From Rhyacophila brunnea (taxonomy: Eukaryota; Arthropoda; Insecta; Trichoptera; Rhyacophilidae): DNA of 64,000 bases. Shown here one piece after another: positions 58,140 to 64,000 of this stretch. The stretch covers positions 372,001 to 436,000 of the forward strand of contig JAGYXB010000658.1 in assembly GCA_022495005.1 (NCBI GenBank), given 5' to 3'. A program made the translations under genes and the position numbers. The notes below the pieces were generated by a model. It was not told the DNA's origin and ran no database searches. It saw nothing but the letters and a program-made list of their open reading frames with translations. Position 1 is the first letter of the stretch. Each line of letters begins with the position of its first letter.

Positions 58140-58470
58140 TTTGATTTTTTTTTTATTATTGTACACCCATGTTTTGTTCAAGTCAGAAAACCTTTTCAGC
58201 CCTGCATAGGTAGTAACTTTAGGCAGCTTTTAGCTAATTATCAATAACTATATCATCAATGTGCACATTATTACTTTCCGTTGAACTAATCGGTTATTTT
58301 TTGAGATATATATTGTAGTTTGTATGATGTAAAAATGAACAAGAATTTGAGTAATAAATATTTTTATTAGGTAGATAAAATGTTGCATTTTTTATTGCAT
58401 CTAGTTTATTTTAAAATAAGATCATGTGGGAATACAATATGGAACGATTGAAACCCGCGGTTATGGAGTG
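58140..58470 (+). repeat. Dispersed repeat, copy 2
   Basis: Copy of 52,910-53,265. Its right edge (GAAACCCGCGG) directly touches the ZF pseudogene that follows, so it replaced the 5' part of that exon. Confidence 0.65.
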
Positions 58471-59123
58471 TTTGAATCTGTAAATCATCTAAATCAGCGA
58501 TATTCAACCTGCGGGCTGTATGCGGCCCTTTAAGATTTTATGTGCGGCCCGAAACACATTTATTATCAGGAATTTCGTATATCTTGAGATTCGTTTCGAC
58601 TTTGACGCACAGATAGTGACACCCGAAGAAGATTATCATTATGGTCCACATCAGATCTGGTATCAGAGTGTTGCTATTGCACACGATTAATTTAAAAAAA
58701 ACGCATAATTTTTAAAATCTCAAAAATGTTTTGTAAAAAAGGGGAGTTTTCATGATTTTTTTTCGTCACACCAGTAGTGATGCGGCCCGAGTTACTTTAC
58801 AAATATATGTATATAAAAAAAGGTTGAGTATCATTGATCTAAATAGTCATTAGTTTTCATGTATGAAGTCTCAGTTTCTCAAGTCATACAAAACGCATAC
58901 TGGTGAAAAGCTATATGAATGCAATATTCGCTCAAATAAAATTTTCAAGCGAGGTAAGAACCCGGCCGATACTGGTGAAAACCCAAATCAATGCAAATCG
59001 TGGTTCAAAATAATCCTAGTAATTGGTGACATCAATCGACATATAAAAAAGACACATACTAATGAAAAACCACATCAGTGCGATGTGTGTTTTAAAAAAA
59101 ATATACAAATTGGTAGACTCTAA
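58471..59123 (+). pseudogene. Fragment of a type 1-like zinc-finger last exon
   Basis: YGVFESVNHLN is followed by a transposon, then SH, a stop, FSCMKSQFLKSYKTHTGEKL ... SNKIFKRGKNPADTGENPNQ and one full CxxC start (KPHQCDVCFKKN). It matches the region between FPRNFVC and the first fingers of the type 1 genes (unit 1 and unit 2) better than the neighbouring third gene. It lacks the exon start and nearly all fingers, and has an in-frame stop. An AATAAA lies ~100 bp downstream. Confidence 0.85.
58495..58836. mobile_element. hAT MITE splitting the ZF pseudogene
   Basis: 342 bp, ends CAGCGATATTCAACC and GGTTGAGTATCATTG, perfect 8-bp duplication ATCTAAAT. The target in intact relatives is the codons for HLNS. 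TGCGGCCC words near both ends are typical of this hAT group. Confidence 0.9.
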
Positions 59124-60746
59124 AAAATGCTTGTGTAATATTCTTGTGTGGTCGAAGACATAGCTTATAATCAGTATCTTTAGAATTATCTTCAAATGTG
59201 TTAATCGTGCCCATTTTTTAATAATAAAATGCTTTATTCTTGTCAAATTTGGGATCAAAAAGATTATAAAATATAATTTTGTATCGTAAATATGTCACGT
59301 TATAATGTTAACATTAATATTACTAATGGTTTTGTAAATGCGTTCAAAGATTAATAAATCTAGAAAATCACCACTTCACATGGACCTACTGAAATATGAC
59401 TATATTCTAAAACTTTAGAGCGAGAGGTTTAAAAGAATACTATTTTATGTAATAAAAATACTTTATGCAGTCATCTAATGTTTAAAATAAATATAAAGGA
59501 CAATAAGGCTTCCAAATAATATAAATAGATTATCTACAACATTTAAGAAATGTCCAGGGTTATGCTCTGAAAATTCCATAAAAGCTCCATTTTAACCCAC
59601 GCTGAGCATGTGGGCCCTTAAGGAAAAGTACATTAATAAAGTACGAATTGTGCATTGGGCTCTAAGTATCATATTGTATCGGCTTCTTTTGAAGTAAAAT
59701 TTCGTGATGCCTATATAAGTTACTGACACGGCCACAAAATGCGTGCCATCAGCTGGCATTTTTGCGACGATTTTATGACGTCACAACTGTTTTGGTCCGA
59801 ACGTTGATGTCGATTCTACGTCAAATTACATGGCCTACCTCGAGACAAAGCTAAAATAAACATGTGATAAGTCACATAGTTCGGTCTGAGTGACTTACAG
59901 CCACTCAAAGTGAACTATAGATGATTTTTTCAGGCAGACCAAATGGTATGTTTACGAAAAATTTAAGTACTTGAAAAGTTTAGAATTTAAGGTTAAAAAT
60001 AAACAATTTTATTTGAACAACTTATGCGATATCATAAGCTAAATGCTGTAAACTAAAGCTAATTTATAACTGTAATCTTCTTTGCAGTATATATAATCAT
60101 TTTTTGCGTACGAAATATTTTGAATCCGCGCGAGAAAAAGAATCAAAGCGCTATGAGATAAAGGGAGAAGTATCTTTAATAAATAAATCCATGTGAGTGA
60201 GCGAGTCACCCTCGGAGAAGAATCAACTTATGAAAATACTTTAAATAACTAAAATATGATATCGGATAAAGTTGTAATAAAAATCGAATGATTAGATGTT
60301 GTAAGTATTGACTACGTATACCAAATGTAAATGATAAATTAGAATTTTTGCTCTTAATTAAGTATGTACGTATTTAGTACATACTTATATAGTAAATAAA
60401 TAGAAAGATAAATATAAGATTATCTTCATTTCATGTTATTTTTTGCAAAAATAAACATTCCCACAAGAATTCATGAGTAGGTGAAGGATTATAATATGTA
60501 ATAAGCTCTGGTTATTTCGTAATAAAATAAAATCGATATCGTGTTCGATCTATTTTTGGGCAATGTTATTATCAGTAGAAATTATGACATTTATATAGCA
60601 TACGATTGGCTGAATGTGAATACATTTCCGATCAATGGGCGACTAGTATATAATCAAACGTAAATGTCGTTATATAACTGGAATACGTTTCGTCAGAAAT
60701 GTTGTCATTTTTCCAACAGCGTCCAGTTACTGAGTTAAAGTCATCG
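59124..60746. other. Intergenic, no feature recognised
   Basis: 1.6 kb of AT-rich sequence. No zinc-finger motif, transposon terminus pair or conserved repeat was found on either strand. Confidence 0.6.
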
Positions 60747-60956
60747 TCAATTTGTATATTCCTGTTTGACTGACACGTCAAATTGATCGTTGCTCTTGAA
60801 GTGTTTTTTGTCAATCCATTGGTATGCACGGTGTCCGATCACCTCCGCCGTATCGTCAGGCAATATTTCATCCTTAATTTCGGTTTTTACCTCCATTTTC
60901 TTCGGTATTAATTTAACAACAATATCGGCTGTCAATGGCTTAACGTCGAGTGTCAC
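60747..60956 (-). CDS. Candidate first exon of another [IV]KxE-type zinc-finger gene
   Basis: The minus-strand frame has MEVKTEIKDEILPDDTAEVI from an ATG at 60,896 (a longer start at 60,956 gives MTLDVKPLTADIVVKLIPKK first). It ends VKQEYTN and a stop. VKTE, IKDE and VKQE match the style of exon 1 in the cluster. A possible donor GAG|GTGATC would end the exon after 18 codons, in phase 0 like the others, but it is weak. No downstream exons of this gene are seen in the window, so it may be an orphan exon. Confidence 0.45.
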   Translation of the reverse strand: MTLDVKPLTADIVVKLIPKKMEVKTEIKDEILPDDTAEVIGHRAYQWIDKKHFKSNDQFDVSVKQEYTN

Positions 60957-61245
60957 TGCTAAATATCAGTGTTGCCACCTTTTAAGTTCGCAGTCCAAGG
61001 AATATAGTATTTCAACAAAAATTATATTTATGTCATCAGAATTCTCATGCAAATTACTAAGTAAGTATAGGTAATTAATTAATAACAAAAGAAAGTTTGG
61101 CGAGACTAAAAAAAGGTGCCCGAAATTGGGAAAATCTCGTCGAATTCGATGATAATCATTTTATTTCGGAATAGGGTACTGCGATAGTACTACATAAGAC
61201 AATATCTTGTTTTAATGCGTTTCGGACATGATAGCTAAATTTTAC

Positions 61246-63494
61246 AGGTCCATTTACCTGGAACACCCAATGTTAAAACTCTAACTTTTTTGCGTGCATT
61301 TGTTTGTGCATCGTTAGTGCACGTTTGTGCACGATTTTTTTTCGTTTGTGCACCTATAATAACCGAAAAATTCCAATTTCAAATTGGATGTTCCAGCTAA
61401 ACGTTGGGTCACCCAATGTTGAAATTTCAACTTTTTTCGAGTGCATTCGTTTGTGCATCGTTAGTGCACGTTTGTGCATGCGTTTTTTTCGTTTGTGCAC
61501 GCACATTAAGGGGGTTATTCGCATTTCAATTTGGGTGACCCAGCTAAATGCTGGATACTTGTGTCACAAAACATGTGTTTTTCCTTAAATTTAAATTGTA
61601 AACACTTGTGCCTTGGTAGTGAACGTTAGTGCACGATTTTGTTTTGCTTTTTCACTTATATTCAGCGCGTTATTCAATTTTAAAGTTTGTATGCAAAACC
61701 TGACTGGGTGGGTTTAAAAAAATATTTTGTAGTTAAATCTCTTGTTGCCTAGCTAGTGCTCAATTCTGCATACGTTTTTATTTTTTTTCTCATATAGTGC
61801 GTGAGTTATTCTATATGAAATATTTAATGATCGTTAAGTAGAACCACCCAACAAACTTTTTTAACTTTTTATTAAGTCATCAATTTGTCTATTATTGGCT
61901 TACGTTTGTGCACGTGCTTTTTTGTTTTATCGATTATATCGTGAGAGATATTATTTTTTAAATTTTAGGGACTTGATACTTGAACCATTAAATTTGCCTT
62001 AAAATTTTTTTGTTTAGGGCATCCGATTAAGTTAATTTATGTTAACTTTTAGCACGATTTAAAAAAAATTTATCTCTTATATTAAGCTAGTAATTAGATT
62101 TTGAGTGGCCGTCAAGTTTTAAAACCAAACATTTTTTTCCACATTTTTTAAATGCACACCTTTGAGTAATTTAATTACATGATTTTTCATGAAGTTTTTA
62201 TTGTTTTTCCATTTAAATTACGTGAAAAATTCGCATTTTTCCATTTTCACTAAGTACCCCGTCAAAATGTCCTGAACAAAAACGACCGCATCCGTTTGGA
62301 ACATCCAGTCAAAAGAGTCTCCTCAAAATAGCCAAAACGGTGTAAGGTGCACTAATTATGTCGGTTTATAATAGACTACCTCAAAATTGACAATCTGATT
62401 ACACAAAAGTGTCAAAATTACAAAATCATTCAACTTTCTTAACATTTATCTATTTATTTATGATTTTGAATGGATCAATGTCAGTTTAATAAGGAAAAAT
62501 GCAGTCAATTATATAATTATACTTACCTACTGTTTTTTAAAATGATCTGTAATAAAAAATAAATACCGTTAAGTTATTAGAATACAATTAGGTATGCATA
62601 CTTTTGAAAAATGCAATATGTTTTTATGCAACGATATTTTCTTCAAAAGATAATATTGGAATGACATTTATATTTTTTTTATATAAAGGGGTTAACTTGC
62701 AGGCACTTAACTCTTCCTAATAATATTTGCTTCTTCTTTTTCTTTGTTTCTCCAGGTGGTGCAACGTATGCTTGTAGTTCTGGTAGGTGTTATGTTAGGA
62801 GAGAAGTGTTAGTCACTTCATATTATGCTATTCAGAATCGATATCAAATAAAGTTTTGTAGGTTCTTTAAAAAGTTATTGCCTCTGACAGCTTCGACAAT
62901 TGTTTCACGCAAATGGTTTTCTTTTGAATGTGTGTGTTTATTAGTTCTTAAACAACGTACCTACTTACATATCTGTTTACATTTATATTTAAACTCATCA
63001 CGATTATGAGTTTTTAAATGACATATTTGTTTAGGTAAGTACTAGGTACTTACTTTCAAAATAAAATTCATCACACGCAAATGGTTTTTCTCCTGTTTCG
63101 TTTTATGAGCGTTAAGATGATTTTGTGCCGAGCCTCCGTATAAGTAGTCAATTTATTTAAACACATGTTTAGTGACACAAGTATCCAGCATTTAGCTGGG
63201 TCACTCAAATTGAAATGCGAATAACCCCCTTAATGTGCGTGCACAAACGAAAAAAACGCGTGCACAAACGTGCACTAACGATGCACAAACGAATGCACTC
63301 GAAAAAAGTTGAAATTTCAACATTGGGTGACCCAACGTTTAGCTGGAACACCCAATTTGAAATTGGAATTTTTCGGTTATTATAGGTGCACAATTGAAAA
63401 AAAATCGTGCACAAACGTGCATTAACGATGCACAAACAAATGCACGCAAAAAAAGTTGGAGTTTTAACATTGGGTGTTCCAGGTAAATGGACCT
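61246..63494. mobile_element. 2.25 kb foldback / Mutator-like element with 9-bp duplication
   Basis: Flanked by a perfect 9-bp duplication AAATTTTAC (61,237-61,245; 63,495-63,503). The ends are AGGTCCATTTACCTGG and its exact complement. The inverted arms are ~330-340 bp and highly similar. Each arm contains two ~150 bp subrepeats carrying TTTGTGCATCGTTAGTGCAC. The left arm continues inward with further degenerate copies (~61,590-61,950). 9-bp duplications and long subrepeat arms are typical of foldback and Mutator-like elements. No transposase seen. Confidence 0.87.
62875..63115 (-). pseudogene. Zinc-finger fragment inside the foldback element
   Basis: On the minus strand, HLNAHK-like and KTKQEKN-like words at ~63,065-63,115 resemble the second half of a finger and a TGEKP linker. 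Then LKTHNRDEFKYKCKQICK follows at ~62,950-63,025, then a stop and further broken frame with HTHSKENHLRE. It looks like a decayed C2H2 gene piece carried between the arms. Confidence 0.5.
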
Positions 63495-63558
63495 AAATTT
63501 TACTTTGGTGGTTGCACAAAAGCATATTATTGAAACTTTCTTTACGGTAGGTACCAAA

Positions 63559-63595
63559 TCATGGCACCTTACGAAGGCTCGAAAACAGATGTGGC
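63559..63595 (+). mobile_element. Scrap of the 49,985-50,658 LINE
   Basis: ATCATGGCACCTTACGAAGG and GAAAACAGATGT match 50,217-50,275 with the middle deleted. Confidence 0.6.
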
Positions 63596-63819
63596 TGTCA
63601 GTATATTAGCGATCAAATACCTATCTATTTTTAATTTACCTATCAAATTATTCGACCACAATAATAATTTCTCAGCGACTCATATCACGGTAAACAAGTT
63701 TGCTGTTTAGCTGGATCAACAGATTGATTTTCGACATGAAATACGATATCGCAATGGAAAATTTGTCGAATAATCCTTTCCCATAGTATCATATTATATT
63801 ATGACTGTAATCTAATATA

Positions 63820-64000
63820 TAAAAATTAATATTTGTGTGTTTGTTTGTTCGTATTTAATGCGCAGCCATACCGTTCATCCGATTGCGATAAAACTTTGTA
63901 AACTTATTGCTTGCACTTGCGCGAAAGAGTATAGGCTATACTAATATATAAAAATGAATGTCTGTCTGTCTGTATGTCTGTCTGTCTGTGTGTCTGTCCC
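63820..64000 (+). repeat. Interspersed repeat with TGTC microsatellite
   Basis: CTAATATATAAAAAT occurs twice (~63,810 and ~63,940), the second followed by a TGTC-type tract to the window end. This arrangement is common in dispersed insect repeats. Truncated by the window edge. Confidence 0.6.

Overview
The window looks like insect nuclear DNA. It is AT-rich, has spliced genes with GT/AG introns, and is packed with DNA transposons (hAT, mariner, piggyBac-like, foldback/Mutator-like), non-LTR retrotransposon 3' fragments and tRNA-derived SINEs. It also carries a degenerate TTAGG-type array and many copies of the GTAGGTACCTAC-type words common in lepidopteran and some hemipteran genomes. I cannot fix the order or species from sequence alone. 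No bacterial operons, CRISPR arrays or rRNA are present.

The genes form a cluster of C2H2 zinc-finger (ZF) genes. Each has short, phase-0 N-terminal exons carrying [IV]-K-x-E motifs (IKKE, IKRE, IKCE, IKEE, IKSE) and one large last exon that opens with a conserved LPK-x-VRI ... FPRNF[VI]C block followed by a finger array. Two gene types are arranged head to head. Type 1 (minus strand) starts MEIKKEP; type 2 (plus strand) starts MDIKREP.

Layout. Unit 1 (1-~22,240) and unit 2 (~23,937-~44,010) are direct tandem copies of one ~20 kb segment. Unit 2 holds an intact type 1 gene (exons 34,412-34,251, 30,362-30,243, 29,238-29,086, 25,969-24,260; 714 aa predicted). It also holds the start of an intact type 2 gene, which continues past the duplication (exons 38,847-38,993, 41,536-41,676, 45,488-45,592, 47,165-48,190; 472 aa). 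Unit 1 holds the sister type 1 gene with a duplicated exon 2 + exon 3 block. Its type 2 copy is broken: the start codon is lost and exons 3-4 are absent. The extra exon block can be explained by unequal recombination between two copies of one hAT-like MITE; a chimeric MITE at 11,230-11,677 carries mismatched target-site duplications.

From 48 to 64 kb the sequence is unduplicated. It has LINE 3' fragments, a third ZF gene (51,287-51,526, 54,578-54,712, 55,933-56,859) with a hAT insertion exactly at its stop codon and decayed fingers beyond it, and a ZF pseudogene split by another hAT MITE (58,471-59,123). It also has a candidate first exon on the minus strand near 60.9 kb and a 2.2 kb foldback element (61,246-63,494) that contains a decayed ZF fragment.

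Taken together this is a fast-changing, transposon-riddled ZF cluster. Fingers, exons and whole gene pairs are being copied, and copies are being broken. The proteins are expected to be nuclear DNA-binding factors whose N-terminal exons may be SUMO-conjugated; that role, and any link to transposon control, is inference.
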